From positions 168,588-232,587 of the forward strand of contig JAIXWR010000010.1 in assembly GCA_027491155.1 (NCBI GenBank): a stretch of 64,000 nt of DNA, given 5' to 3'. Positions 42,753-51,167 of the stretch are shown piece by piece. Numbering within the stretch: position 1 is the stretch's first letter; every line of letters begins with the position of its first letter. The translations under genes and the position numbers were made by a program. The notes below the pieces were generated by a model. It saw only the letters and a program-made list of their open reading frames with translations, did no database searches and was not told where the DNA came from. The DNA is from Verrucomicrobiaceae bacterium. GTDB lineage: Bacteria; Verrucomicrobiota; Verrucomicrobiia; Verrucomicrobiales; Akkermansiaceae.

Positions 42753-43526
42753 ATGAAACCGATTTCCCGTTCCCTGCTCCTGTGCCTCGTTCCCTTCGCG
42801 CTGCTGCACGCCCAGGAGGCGGAGACCCCGGCCAAGGCCGTGCCGCCCCACGAACAGGCCTTCTCCAACCTTCCCGAGGAAAAGCGGAAGGAGTTCAACG
42901 ACAAGCTCGCCGAAGCCCAGCGCCTCTTCGCCGGCAAGCGCGTGTTCGAGGCCTTGGAGAAGGTCAACGAAGCGCAGGCGATCTTCCCCGACAATCCCGA
43001 CCTGCTCAATCTCCGCGGGGCCTGCGAGGTGGAGTTCCGCAGCTTCGACAAGGCGATGGAATCCTTCAAAAAGGCCGACCAGCTCACGCCCGGGAAGCCG
43101 CTGATCGTCTTCAATGTCGGCGAACTGGAATTCGTGACCAAGAAGTGGGCGGACGCCGAACAGACCTTCACGAGGGTTCTCAAGCTGATCGGTGACAATC
43201 CCCAGCGCCAGGATCTGCAGTTGGCCCGTCTGGTGGAGTTCAAGCTGCTGCTTTGCAAGGTGAAGCTGGCCAAGGACTCCGAAGTGGCGGAGCTGGCGAA
43301 GAAATACGACTACCTCGACGATTCCCCGTTCCCTTATTACGCGGAAGCCGCGATGCACTTCGCCCAGGGCCGGGAAGTCGAGGCGGAAGCCGCCATGGCC
43401 CGCGGCGGGCGAATCTTCCAGGATCCCGCCTATCTGGCACCGTGGCAGGACACGATGATCGAGTTTGGCTACATCAAGGGCTTCTTCGGCGGCGACCAGG
43501 ACGCTGCCGCCTCGGGCGGTCAATGA
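42753..43526 (+). CDS. Exported TPR-repeat protein
   Basis: The 257-residue protein has a signal peptide ending at LLHAQE and helical repeats (about 50-210) of tetratricopeptide character, e.g. LFAGKRVFEALEKVNEAQAI and EVEFRSFDKAMESFKKADQL. It probably mediates protein contacts in the periplasm. The gene ends in a seven-base convergent overlap with the deaminase gene. A candidate promoter lies 20-50 bases upstream. Confidence 0.83.
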   Translation: MKPISRSLLLCLVPFALLHAQEAETPAKAVPPHEQAFSNLPEEKRKEFNDKLAEAQRLFAGKRVFEALEKVNEAQAIFPDNPDLLNLRGACEVEFRSFDKAMESFKKADQLTPGKPLIVFNVGELEFVTKKWADAEQTFTRVLKLIGDNPQRQDLQLARLVEFKLLLCKVKLAKDSEVAELAKKYDYLDDSPFPYYAEAAMHFAQGREVEAEAAMARGGRIFQDPAYLAPWQDTMIEFGYIKGFFGGDQDAAASGGQ

Positions 43527-44011
43527 GCCGCTTTCCCTTCAAAGGGATTGAACTCGACCCGCTCCAGCCGGACCCCGTAGATCCGCGCGATCTCCGGCGC
43601 GTCGGAGGCGTGGTAGATGTCCCGGTAGTAGATCTCCCGGATGCCGTAGGCGCACAGCGTCTGCATGCAGGCCGTGCAGGGCATGGTAGTCGTCGCGACG
43701 ATCTTCGCCTCGCCCCGCCGGAACAGGCTGCAAAGGTTGACCTCCGCGTGGAGCATGAACTTCTGGCGCGCCTCGCGGTCGTCCCAGAATCCGGGCGGCG
43801 CATTGAAGCCGGGCGCGAGACCGTTGTAGGCGGTGCCGATCACCCGGTTGTCGAAGTCCAAGGCCGCGGCGCCGACCTTCCGGTAGGGGTCCTCCGACCG
43901 CATGCTGGCGACATGCGCCAGTGCCATCGCGTATTCGGGAATGCTGAGCCGGGACACGGCGCCAATCAATCGGTCGCGACCCGGCACGTCAACGTCCGCC
44001 CGCGGCCACAT
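43520..44011 (-). CDS. Cytidine/deoxycytidylate deaminase-family protein
   Basis: The 163-residue zinc deaminase has the catalytic HAEVNL motif and the PCTACMQTLC zinc pair, preceded by DPYRKVGAAALD and AYNGLAPG, as in dCMP deaminases. It likely converts dCMP (or a related deoxycytidine compound) to the uridine form for dTMP synthesis, though tRNA or other substrates cannot be excluded. ATG at 44011 overlaps the anti-sigma gene by 23 bases. A GTG at 43987, one base after that gene's stop and with GGGCGG eight bases before it, is a serious alternative. Confidence 0.82.
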   Translation of the reverse strand: MWPRADVDVPGRDRLIGAVSRLSIPEYAMALAHVASMRSEDPYRKVGAAALDFDNRVIGTAYNGLAPGFNAPPGFWDDREARQKFMLHAEVNLCSLFRRGEAKIVATTTMPCTACMQTLCAYGIREIYYRDIYHASDAPEIARIYGVRLERVEFNPFEGKAAH

Positions 44012-45257
44012 CGAGGGCCTGCCGGACGAGCCGGCGCGAGTCGGAGCGCCCGGGATCGACGTCCGTGCCTGCCGACTTGAGGATCGACTCCAGCCCCGCG
44101 GCATCGGGACCTTCGCCCCGCAGCCACATCCCGAAGGCCGCCATCAGCCCGAGCTGGCGCATCGCCGGGGAAGCGGGCTCCGCGGGAAGGGCGACGATCC
44201 GGCCAGAGAACTCGCCGTCGACGTCCAGCTTCAACACGCCCGCCCGGTCCGCTCCGGCGGGTGGCACGACTTCCAACAACACCGTCACGGGCCGTCCGGC
44301 GGGCAAACGGTCCGGCAAGCGCCCGGCGGTGGAACCCGGCGACGCGATCAGCCGGATCCGCGCCCCTTCCGCCGGCTCGAAGGACCAGCTCACCGAGGCA
44401 TCCCGAGCGCCCGGTGCCCGGAGCGTTGCGGCCACCAGCACCGCCGAAGGATTCCAGGGACAGGGAGCAGTGCCGATGCTCAGCGGATCGGCATCCTTGT
44501 CGTCGGCTTCGAGTGGAAAGGTGTTCACCAGCTCTTCCAGGCGCACCGCGTCCTTCGGCGGCAGCCCGGCACGATCGCGGATCCAGCCGCGCACCCAGCC
44601 GTAGCTCGCGTGGCCGACCACCACCGGCAGCGACACCTCGCCCCCCGCTTGCAAGGGAGGCAGCGGCTTGAGCGACGGCAAGCGCGCCGGATCCGGCAAG
44701 GGGTCGCGGGTCAACTGACGCGACACCTCGTCGAGAAAGCCGCCCGGATCTTTCTGAAGTTCTTCCCGCTGGGTGTTCCGGACCGCCGCGGTCGACGCTC
44801 CTCCGCCCGGCGTGGCGGCATCACCGCCCTCCACCGAGGGTCCCGGCATCGGCAGCAAGGCCAGCTCCACCGCGCCCCCGCTGCCATTTCCGCCCGGCTT
44901 GCGCGGGCCCGATACCCTTGATGCCAGGGTCACCGCCAGCACCACCGCCGCCGCGGCGCCGATCACCGTGAGCCACGGCCGCAGACCCCGCCGGGCCGAG
45001 GCCAGCTCGACCACCTTGCCCTCCGTCTCGGCATGCCGCACCGCCCGCAGCACCGCCTCGCGCTGCACCGGACGCAACCCCGGCGCGGCGGTCGAAAGCG
45101 AGCCCTCGAGAAACGAGGCGACCCGCCTCAACTCATCGAGCGAAAGCAGCAACGCCGGATCGGCTGCCACGGCATGTTCCACCGCCGCGGCCTCGGTCGC
45201 AGGAAGCTCGCCGAGCAGGTAGGCGCTCAGCCGGGGATCGTCGTGGGAAATCTTCAT
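43989..45257 (-). CDS. Anti-sigma factor with YfbK-like (von Willebrand-associated) extension
   Basis: The 422-residue protein begins like a zinc-free anti-sigma factor (DPRLSAYLLGELPATEAAAVE, about 1-80), has one membrane segment (about 92-110) and a Gly/Pro-rich linker. It then continues with a YfbK-type N-terminal block (PPKDAVRLEELVNTFPLE, then PCPWNPSAVLV) and a C-terminal YfbK-like region (about 310-422), but the von Willebrand A domain that normally lies between them is missing. It should bind the ECF sigma factor encoded just upstream (start overlaps that stop by four bases) and sense a periplasmic signal. Confidence 0.78.
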   Translation of the reverse strand: MKISHDDPRLSAYLLGELPATEAAAVEHAVAADPALLLSLDELRRVASFLEGSLSTAAPGLRPVQREAVLRAVRHAETEGKVVELASARRGLRPWLTVIGAAAAVVLAVTLASRVSGPRKPGGNGSGGAVELALLPMPGPSVEGGDAATPGGGASTAAVRNTQREELQKDPGGFLDEVSRQLTRDPLPDPARLPSLKPLPPLQAGGEVSLPVVVGHASYGWVRGWIRDRAGLPPKDAVRLEELVNTFPLEADDKDADPLSIGTAPCPWNPSAVLVAATLRAPGARDASVSWSFEPAEGARIRLIASPGSTAGRLPDRLPAGRPVTVLLEVVPPAGADRAGVLKLDVDGEFSGRIVALPAEPASPAMRQLGLMAAFGMWLRGEGPDAAGLESILKSAGTDVDPGRSDSRRLVRQALDVAAGGR

Positions 45258-45859
45258 CGGGAACCGGGGTTGGAATCGAGGAGGTCGGACGGCAGAAGCT
45301 CGCGCAGGCGCTTCAAGCCGGTGTGAATCAGGAAGCCGACATTGCCGCTGCCCAGGCCCGTCTTGTCGCAGATTTCCTGGTAGCTCATGCCGTCGCGGAA
45401 TTTCATCAGGATCACGGTGCGCTGGTTTTCGGAAAGGCGGTCGAGGTAGCGCATCAGCTCGGCCATCCGTTCGGACTGGTCGAGCGCCCGGTCCGGGGGC
45501 GTCTCGTTCCCCTCCCGCGCCAGCAGCTTCTTCTCGTCCATCGGCGCCAGCCGGGCCTCCTTGCGCAGGATGTCGAGCGCACGGTTCCGGCAAACGGTGA
45601 ACAGCCAGGTCTTGAGCCCGTCGCGCACCTTCGAGACGTCCTGCTGGCAGAGCCGGATGAACGTGTCCTGCACGATGTCCCGGGCGCGCTCGAGGTCCTT
45701 CACGAACCCGTAGGCGTATCCGACCAGCGGCGACTCGTATTCCGCGAGCGCCCTTGCAACGAATTGTTCCCGGGTTTCCACCATGGCCGGATCGCCCTGA
45801 GGCATCGTGTCCGTGGCGGGAACGGGCGGCTCCGGGGATTCTTGGGGAAAACTTGTCAT
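45254..45859 (-). CDS. RNA polymerase ECF-type sigma factor
   Basis: The 201-residue protein has sigma region 2 (GYAYGFVKDLERARDIVQDT, TWLFTVCRNRALDILR) and region 4 (LSENQRTVILMKFRDGMSYQ, EICDKTGLGSGNVGFLIHTG). It would direct transcription of a small regulon under control of the overlapping anti-sigma gene. The group with a YfbK-like anti-sigma partner is known in Planctomycetota and Verrucomicrobiota. The ATG at 45859 gives a 25-residue Pro-rich N-tail; an internal ATG (MVETREQ) is possible. Confidence 0.9.
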   Translation of the reverse strand: MTSFPQESPEPPVPATDTMPQGDPAMVETREQFVARALAEYESPLVGYAYGFVKDLERARDIVQDTFIRLCQQDVSKVRDGLKTWLFTVCRNRALDILRKEARLAPMDEKKLLAREGNETPPDRALDQSERMAELMRYLDRLSENQRTVILMKFRDGMSYQEICDKTGLGSGNVGFLIHTGLKRLRELLPSDLLDSNPGSR

Positions 45860-45884
45860 TTTCCGGTCTCCGGAGCGGCCGGAC

Positions 45885-46505
45885 CTAGCGGATGAAGAAG
45901 CTCAGGTGCTCCAGCTCCAGGGCCAGATCGACGTTGTTGACGATCACTTCCTCCGGGACTTCCAGCACCACCGGGGAGAAGTTGAGGATTCCCTGCACCC
46001 CGGCGGAGACCAGCCGGTTCGCCACCGATTGGGCGAAGCCCGCCGGCACGCACAGGATGGCCAGCTTGACGTTCTCCGCCTTGACGAAATCCTCGATCTC
46101 CCGGTCGGGCTTGACCGGCACGCCGATTCCCCGCCGCTCGGCCGCCTCGGGGTCGGCGTCGAAAGCGCAGACCACCTCGAAGCCCTCCTTCTGGAATCCC
46201 TGGTAGCGCAGCAAGGCGGATCCCAGGTTGCCGGCGCCCACCAGCACAACCGGCTGCAAGCGCTCCCGGCCCAGCAGGTCGCGGATCATCGAACCGAGCG
46301 TTTCGACCGGATAGCCGAGCCCGCGCGTGCCGAACTGCCCGAAGTAGGCCAGATCCTTGCGCAGCTGCGCCGGCTTGACCCCCGCGGCCTTCGCGAGCGC
46401 GGTCGAACTCACCGTTTCCTGCCCGTTGTCCTGAAGACGCTGGAGGCAACGGTGGTAGATCGAAAGGCGGTAGATCGCCTTTTTCGGGATATCGATCTTT
46501 TCCAC
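45885..46505 (-). CDS. rex: Redox-sensing transcriptional repressor Rex
   Basis: The 206-residue repressor reads the NADH/NAD+ ratio. The winged-helix domain (about 1-80) contains VSSTALAKAAGVKPAQLRKD and FGQFGTRGLGY. The Rossmann domain opens with VVLVGAGNLGSALL (about 87-100), and the C-terminal helix for domain swapping is present (NVDLALELEHLSFF). It normally represses fermentation and respiration genes at ROP boxes, none of which I could place with confidence here. The gene lies 25 bp upstream of the sigma factor gene, on the same strand. Confidence 0.93.
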   Translation of the reverse strand: MEKIDIPKKAIYRLSIYHRCLQRLQDNGQETVSSTALAKAAGVKPAQLRKDLAYFGQFGTRGLGYPVETLGSMIRDLLGRERLQPVVLVGAGNLGSALLRYQGFQKEGFEVVCAFDADPEAAERRGIGVPVKPDREIEDFVKAENVKLAILCVPAGFAQSVANRLVSAGVQGILNFSPVVLEVPEEVIVNNVDLALELEHLSFFIR

Positions 46506-46594
46506 GCGCGGCGGAGGAAACGCGGGGACGGCATCGGGGTCAAGTCCCTACCCGCCCTCATACGGAGAGCGCCCGAGGAATCCCGGATCGCTTC

Positions 46595-46624
46595 TTGCAC
46601 CCGCGGCGGCAGGAGCGCTAAGAC
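46595..46624 (+). promoter_or_regulatory. Candidate promoter of the outer-membrane protein gene
   Basis: TTGCAC (46595-46600) and TAAGAC (46619-46624) are 18 bases apart. The start codon at 46631 would fall at about +1, implying a leaderless or nearly leaderless message. A GCAGGAG between the boxes cannot serve as a ribosome site in that case. Confidence 0.33.
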
Positions 46625-46630
46625 CCTTTC

Positions 46631-47578
46631 ATGCAAAACCCAAGACCGTTGACGCGCTTCCTCCTCTCCCTCGCCGCCTGCCAGCCGCTCGTGCTCGCCG
46701 CCGGCACGACTTCTTCCGGCGAAGCAGACGCCCTCGCCGGGCCGGGGGGCTTCGACATCGTATCCCGGATCAATGCCGCGAGGGTGGAGTTCATGGGAAG
46801 CTTCGGCATGGAGTTCGACAACTCGCCGGCCGAGGTCGACGACTACGCCTTCCAGGTCGCCAGCTTCCTTTCGCGCCCGGTCGATCTCTTCGCCGGCTAC
46901 TCGCTGGTTCCGATGTTCCAATACGAGGCGAACTTCCTCCGCCCGGACGGCGTCCCCCCCGGCATCCCGCTGGAAGACGAGGATCTCCACGAGATCGAAC
47001 TCTCGCTCTTCGTCTACAAGATGGAGTCCGGATCGCCCTGGATCACCGGCGCGTGGATCAACCCTTCGATCTCCACCGATTTCCAGAGCGTCTCCGGCGA
47101 CGACTTCTTCCTCGATCTCGCCGTGGCCGGCGGCTACCGCGTCACCGACACGCTGATCCTCGGTGCCGGCGTCGGCGCCCTCAACCTGACCGGCGACACC
47201 GCGGTCTATCCCGGCATCGGGTTCTTCTGGCAGCCTTCCGAGGACCTTTTCCTCACGCTCTTCGGCCCGAACTTCCGCGCCGGCTGGGACGCCAGCGACC
47301 GCTGGCGGCTCGGCTTCGAAGTCCGGCCGAACGGCGGCATCTGGAACATCGATACCACCGCCGGATCGCGGAACATCGACTTCAGCTCGTTCCGCATCGG
47401 CCTGAGCTCGTCGCACCGCCTCACCGAAAATCTCTGGCTCAGCTACGGCGGCGGCATGACCGCGGGCAACGCGCTCAACATCACCAGCACCGACGGATCC
47501 GACCTCTTCAAGAACACCCTCGACGACCTCGACGAGGGGTTCTACGGATTCATCTCGCTCGGCCTCAAATCGTGGTGA
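46631..47578 (+). CDS. DUF6268-like outer-membrane beta-barrel protein
   Basis: The 315-residue exported protein has a signal peptide ending near VLAAGT and a series of amphipathic strands with alternating aromatic residues (RVEFMGSFGMEF, VFASYSL-like FAGYSLVPMFQYEA, GYRVTDTLILGAGVG, WLSYGGGMTAGNAL), ending in GFYGFISLGLKSW with a C-terminal aromatic residue, as in outer-membrane barrels. It fits the DUF6268 family. The function is unknown. It is divergent from rex. Confidence 0.78.
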   Translation: MQNPRPLTRFLLSLAACQPLVLAAGTTSSGEADALAGPGGFDIVSRINAARVEFMGSFGMEFDNSPAEVDDYAFQVASFLSRPVDLFAGYSLVPMFQYEANFLRPDGVPPGIPLEDEDLHEIELSLFVYKMESGSPWITGAWINPSISTDFQSVSGDDFFLDLAVAGGYRVTDTLILGAGVGALNLTGDTAVYPGIGFFWQPSEDLFLTLFGPNFRAGWDASDRWRLGFEVRPNGGIWNIDTTAGSRNIDFSSFRIGLSSSHRLTENLWLSYGGGMTAGNALNITSTDGSDLFKNTLDDLDEGFYGFISLGLKSW

Positions 47579-47584
47579 GCCGTT

Positions 47585-48169
47585 TCAGGCGCCCTGCTTG
47601 CGCGCCAGGATTTCCTTCAACTGCGGCCACTGCTCGCGGCTGACGATGTAACCGACGCAGCCGTCCCGGCCGCAAAGGCAGGGGTGGTCCTCGTAGCACT
47701 CGACGTCGAAGGCGTAGTCGAAGGTCAGCTCCTCGCCCTCCGCGATGTCGCGCAGCGCGTGGATGAAAATCCGCTTGCCGTCGATCCAAGCCTCGCAGTT
47801 CGGATCGCAGGAATGGTTGATCAGCCGCGCCGTGTTCCAGGGAACGTCGCCGTCGATGTCCCACTTGTCGGTCAGCGTGAAGATGTAAACCGCGGCATCG
47901 CCGTTCTTGAGAGCCTTGGCGTGCTGCGCAAGGGCGCGGCGCTCGCTCTCCTTCTTGTCGATCCGCTCGCCGACGTATTCGATGATCTTCGTTCCCGCCG
48001 CGATGTCGCGCGTCGCATACACCCCGCGGCCGTGGATGCTCGAGCCTTGCACCTCGCACAGGTCGCTCAGCCCGCGGTTCCAGAGCTGCTTGAGCTTCTT
48101 CGCCAGGCTGGCCTCGTCCCAAAGCTTCTTCGATTTGTGGCCCATGTCGGTCCGCTTGCTGTTACTCAT
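47585..48169 (-). CDS. SET-domain protein (putative protein lysine methyltransferase)
   Basis: The 194-residue protein is a compact SET methyltransferase: SSIHGRGVYATRDIAAGTKI at the SAM entry, the NHSCDPNCEAW pseudoknot motif, GEELTFDYAF with the catalytic Tyr, and a post-SET cysteine cluster (ECYEDHPCLCGRDGC) that would bind zinc next to the active site. Such genes occur in chlamydiae, verrucomicrobia and some environmental bacteria; targets are DNA-binding proteins or ribosomal proteins in studied cases. Its ATG overlaps the stop of the upstream exported-protein gene by one base. Confidence 0.88.
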   Translation of the reverse strand: MSNSKRTDMGHKSKKLWDEASLAKKLKQLWNRGLSDLCEVQGSSIHGRGVYATRDIAAGTKIIEYVGERIDKKESERRALAQHAKALKNGDAAVYIFTLTDKWDIDGDVPWNTARLINHSCDPNCEAWIDGKRIFIHALRDIAEGEELTFDYAFDVECYEDHPCLCGRDGCVGYIVSREQWPQLKEILARKQGA

Positions 48170-48795
48170 CACTTTGCTTCCTTGTGCTCCCGCTTGATCT
48201 CCGGCAGGACCATCGTGTCGGGCAGGGTGATGAACAAGCGCCGCAGTTCCGGCACCGTCACGCCCGCTCCGTCGATGAAGGTCCAGTCGTTCTTTCCCTT
48301 GTCGGAGATCGCCACTTGGAAGCCCCTGCTGGTGATCACCAGGAACTCGGGAAGGTCGTTCGCCCCGCCCGGCTTGGCGATCCGGTATTCGGTGACGGTC
48401 GGGATCAGCAGCAGCCACTGCTTGTAAATCATCTTCTCCACCTTCTTGCCGTTTTCCTCGACCGTTTCCTTGCCCGGCCCCACCTCGTAAGCGGTCGGCG
48501 CGCCCTCCGGCCGGAAGGAAATCAAGGTCACGCCCTGCTCCTGCATCTGCTTGACGATCCCCGCCAGCTTGGCCTCCAGCTTCTCCATCCCTCCCTCGCG
48601 CTTCGCCACGCTCTCCTTCCACAGCGGATACATCCTCTCGATCGCCACCTGCGGCTTGCCGAGCACCACCTGGTCACCCATCGCCTTGACCGCCGCCACC
48701 GCGGATGACGCGACTTCCTCGGGGACTTCGACCTGGGCCCGGAGACCCGATGCTGCCAGCGACAGCATCACAAGGGAAAGAAACGCTCGCTTCAT
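48169..48795 (-). CDS. Exported protein of unknown function
   Basis: The 208-residue product has a signal peptide ending at SGLRAQ, a helical Lys/Glu-rich centre (about 60-100) and a C-terminal beta-rich part with PEFLVITSRGFQVAISDKGK and WTFIDGAGVTVPELRRLF. I do not recognise the family. It is translationally coupled to the SET-domain gene (TGATG), an odd pairing because one product is exported and the other should be cytoplasmic. Confidence 0.75.
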   Translation of the reverse strand: MKRAFLSLVMLSLAASGLRAQVEVPEEVASSAVAAVKAMGDQVVLGKPQVAIERMYPLWKESVAKREGGMEKLEAKLAGIVKQMQEQGVTLISFRPEGAPTAYEVGPGKETVEENGKKVEKMIYKQWLLLIPTVTEYRIAKPGGANDLPEFLVITSRGFQVAISDKGKNDWTFIDGAGVTVPELRRLFITLPDTMVLPEIKREHKEAK

Positions 48796-48936
48796 GAGGC
48801 ATGGATGCCCCGCTGATCCGGGAACGTCAAGCGCGCCCCGTCCCAAGGCCACCCACCGGGCTTTTTAAAAAAACGTGATCCGAATCCCGTGAATCCGCTT
48901 TGCTTCGCTCCGGCGCTTTGCCAACCTCCGCGCCCC

Positions 48937-49839
48937 ATGTCCAAACAGGCACTCGGCAAGGGCCTCGGAGCCCTGATCCGCAAACAACCCGGCGGCACCC
49001 CGACCGATGCACCGGCAAGCGCCGACGGCCACGGCCGCGCCCGGGAGGTGGCGATCGACCGCGTCGTCCCCAGCCCGCTGCAGCCCCGCACCATCTTCAT
49101 CGAGAACCCGCTCGACGAACTCGTCGAATCGATCCGCCAGCACGGCATCATCCAGCCCCTCATCGTCCGACTGGTCGAAGGGAACTACGAACTCATCGCC
49201 GGCGAACGCCGCTGGCGCGCTTCGAAGAAGCTCGGCCTTGCCACCGTCCCGGTCATCGAGCGCGAGGCTTCCGACCGCGACGTTCTCGAAATGGCCCTCA
49301 TCGAGAACCTCCAGCGCGAGGATCTCAACGCGATCGAGGAGGCCGCCGGCTACGTCCGCCTCGCCAGGGAGTTCTCGATGAAGCAGGACGAGATCGCCGC
49401 CCGTGTCGGCAAGTCCCGCGCCAGCGTCGCCAACGCGATGCGCCTGCTCGACCTTCATCCCGACGTCCAGCTCCTCGTCGCCCAAGGCCGGCTCAGCGTG
49501 GGCCATGGCAAGGCCATCCTATCGATCAAGGACAAGGACGCCCAGCTCCTCGCCTCCGACCAGATCCTCAAGAAGGGACTCAACGTCCGCGCCGCCGAAA
49601 AGCTGGCCCATTCCTTCGACCCCTCGTCCGGCTCCGATGAAGGAAAGCCGCGCGCCGCCGCCAGCACGCCGGCCGCGCCCGATGCCCACATCCGCGCCCT
49701 CCAGAACAAGCTGCGCGACCGCTTTGCCACCCACGTCTCGATCCATCCCGGCGCGAAGAAGGGGCGCATCGAACTGGAGTATTACGGCGACGACGACCTC
49801 CAGCGCCTGCTCGACCTCCTTGGCGTCGAGGACCTGTAG
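48937..49839 (+). CDS. parB: Chromosome-partitioning protein ParB
   Basis: The 300-residue protein has the ParB N-terminal CTPase domain (PSPLQPRTIF, QHGIIQPLIV, GERRWRASKKLG, LIENLQREDLNAIEEA), the helix-turn-helix (MKQDEIAARVGKSRASVANA) and a C-terminal dimerisation domain. It begins with MSKQALGKGLGALI, as in many chromosomal ParB proteins. It loads on parS sites and slides to organise the origin region. No parA gene and no parS-like palindrome were noticed within the window, so the origin may or may not be near. Confidence 0.93.
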   Translation: MSKQALGKGLGALIRKQPGGTPTDAPASADGHGRAREVAIDRVVPSPLQPRTIFIENPLDELVESIRQHGIIQPLIVRLVEGNYELIAGERRWRASKKLGLATVPVIEREASDRDVLEMALIENLQREDLNAIEEAAGYVRLAREFSMKQDEIAARVGKSRASVANAMRLLDLHPDVQLLVAQGRLSVGHGKAILSIKDKDAQLLASDQILKKGLNVRAAEKLAHSFDPSSGSDEGKPRAAASTPAAPDAHIRALQNKLRDRFATHVSIHPGAKKGRIELEYYGDDDLQRLLDLLGVEDL

Positions 49840-49893
49840 ACCCACCCCGCAACGGGAATCATCGCCCCCACCCTTTTCGTTCCGGAGACCGAC

Positions 49894-50844
49894 GTGAAAC
49901 GACTTCCCCTTGCGATCCTCATCGTCCTCGCGGCGGTCGCCGTGTGGTTCTTCAAGCGCACTCCCGCCACGCCCGAGACCGGCACCCGCGTCCCCTTCCA
50001 GAACCTGCCGGCCGGCCTCGCGGACCAGTTCTCCGGTGAGAACGCGCTGGCCCACGTAAAGGCGATCGTCGATTTCGGACCGCGCCCGCCGGAGAGCGAA
50101 GGCTACGAGAAATCGCTCGTCTATCTGGAGAAGGAATTCGCCGCCCAAGGTTGGGAGACCCGGCGGCAATCGTTCAGGAAGGCCGACACCGTGGTGGGCC
50201 CGAAGACCTTCACCAACCTCATCGCCCGGCACTCCGCCGGCGTGCGGGACTGGACCCGCTCGACACCGGTCGTCATCGGAGGCCACCTCGACAGCAAGCT
50301 GATCACCGCCTTCCGGTTCGTCGGCGCGAACGACGGCGGTTCCTCCACCGGCGTGATCCTCGAGATGGCAAGGGTGCTCTCCTCCGATCCCGCCGCGGCC
50401 GCGCAGGTGGAGTTCGTGCTCTTCGACGGCGAGGAAGCGTTCCTCGAGAACATCACGCCGACCGACGGCCTCTACGGCAGCAAATACTACGCCTATTCGA
50501 TTTCGCAACGCGCCACCTGGCCCTCGCTCGGCATCGTGATCGATCTCATCGGCGACTCCCGCTACGGCTACTACTACAACCCCGAAGCACCGCCCTCCTT
50601 CGCCGACACCGTGACCCGGGTCGCCGCACAGACCGGACTGAAGCTCAGCCGCCCGCCCGGCCCCATCATCGACGACCACGTCCCGCTCCAGAACACCGGC
50701 CTGCCTTGCCTCCACATCATCGGCGACTTCGTGAACATGCCCTACTGGCACAAGCCGGGCGACACCATGGAAGTCGTCGACGCCAAGGCCCTCGAGCAAA
50801 CCGGCCGCACGACCCTCAAGTTCCTCGCCGAGGTCAAGCCGTAG
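49894..50844 (+). CDS. M28-family metallopeptidase/glutaminyl cyclase-like protein
   Basis: From a GTG at 49894 (GGAG eight bases upstream) the 316-residue protein has an N-terminal membrane anchor (about 4-20) and an M28 zinc domain: GGHLDSK, NDGGSSTG with the bridging Asp, LFDGEEAF with the Glu pair and a late YWHKPGDTM. The spacing and the DDHVPLQNTG segment are nearer to glutaminyl-peptide cyclotransferases than to aminopeptidases. It acts outside the inner membrane, either trimming peptides or forming N-terminal pyroglutamate. Confidence 0.85.
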   Translation: MKRLPLAILIVLAAVAVWFFKRTPATPETGTRVPFQNLPAGLADQFSGENALAHVKAIVDFGPRPPESEGYEKSLVYLEKEFAAQGWETRRQSFRKADTVVGPKTFTNLIARHSAGVRDWTRSTPVVIGGHLDSKLITAFRFVGANDGGSSTGVILEMARVLSSDPAAAAQVEFVLFDGEEAFLENITPTDGLYGSKYYAYSISQRATWPSLGIVIDLIGDSRYGYYYNPEAPPSFADTVTRVAAQTGLKLSRPPGPIIDDHVPLQNTGLPCLHIIGDFVNMPYWHKPGDTMEVVDAKALEQTGRTTLKFLAEVKP

Positions 50845-51167
50845 CCGCGATCCGGCTCATGACCCGGGCTCATGTCTCCGGTGACCAACTTGCGGCCTGG
50901 CGATCTTGCTCCATCGCAACGCCAGTGCCTCTCCGAAGGCGGGCTCTCTTCATCCACCACTCCGGCTCCCTCCGCCACCCGCCGCGGACTTGCTCGAACG
51001 CCAGCTGTTCTTCCAAGCGGCCTACGCCCCGAAGATCCACGGCTCCTTCGGGCCGTTGGTCCGCCACTGAGGAGGGAAGCGGCCCGCATGCTGTCGGACA
51101 GATTCCTTCTTGTCGTTTGACCGGAAATGAATTGGATGGATCTTGCTTGCGCCCCGGAGCGGCCTGA
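50845..51167. other. Intergenic region without recognised features
   Basis: A 323-bp stretch between the M28 gene and the giant surface-protein gene. Several short frames are open, but none has convincing composition or motif. GCTTGC words near 51147-51152 could be a -35 element for the downstream gene, without a matching -10 before the ATG. Confidence 0.5.

Noticed and set aside
48860..48936. parS site or DnaA boxes next to parB
   Set aside because: No palindrome close to the parS consensus and no cluster of DnaA boxes was seen; the AT-rich tract before parB is short.
50934..51062. Frame ending with DLLERQLFFQAAYAPK-like sequence before the giant gene
   Set aside because: The last 27 residues look protein-like, but there is no start or recognisable domain upstream; at most a decayed gene tail.
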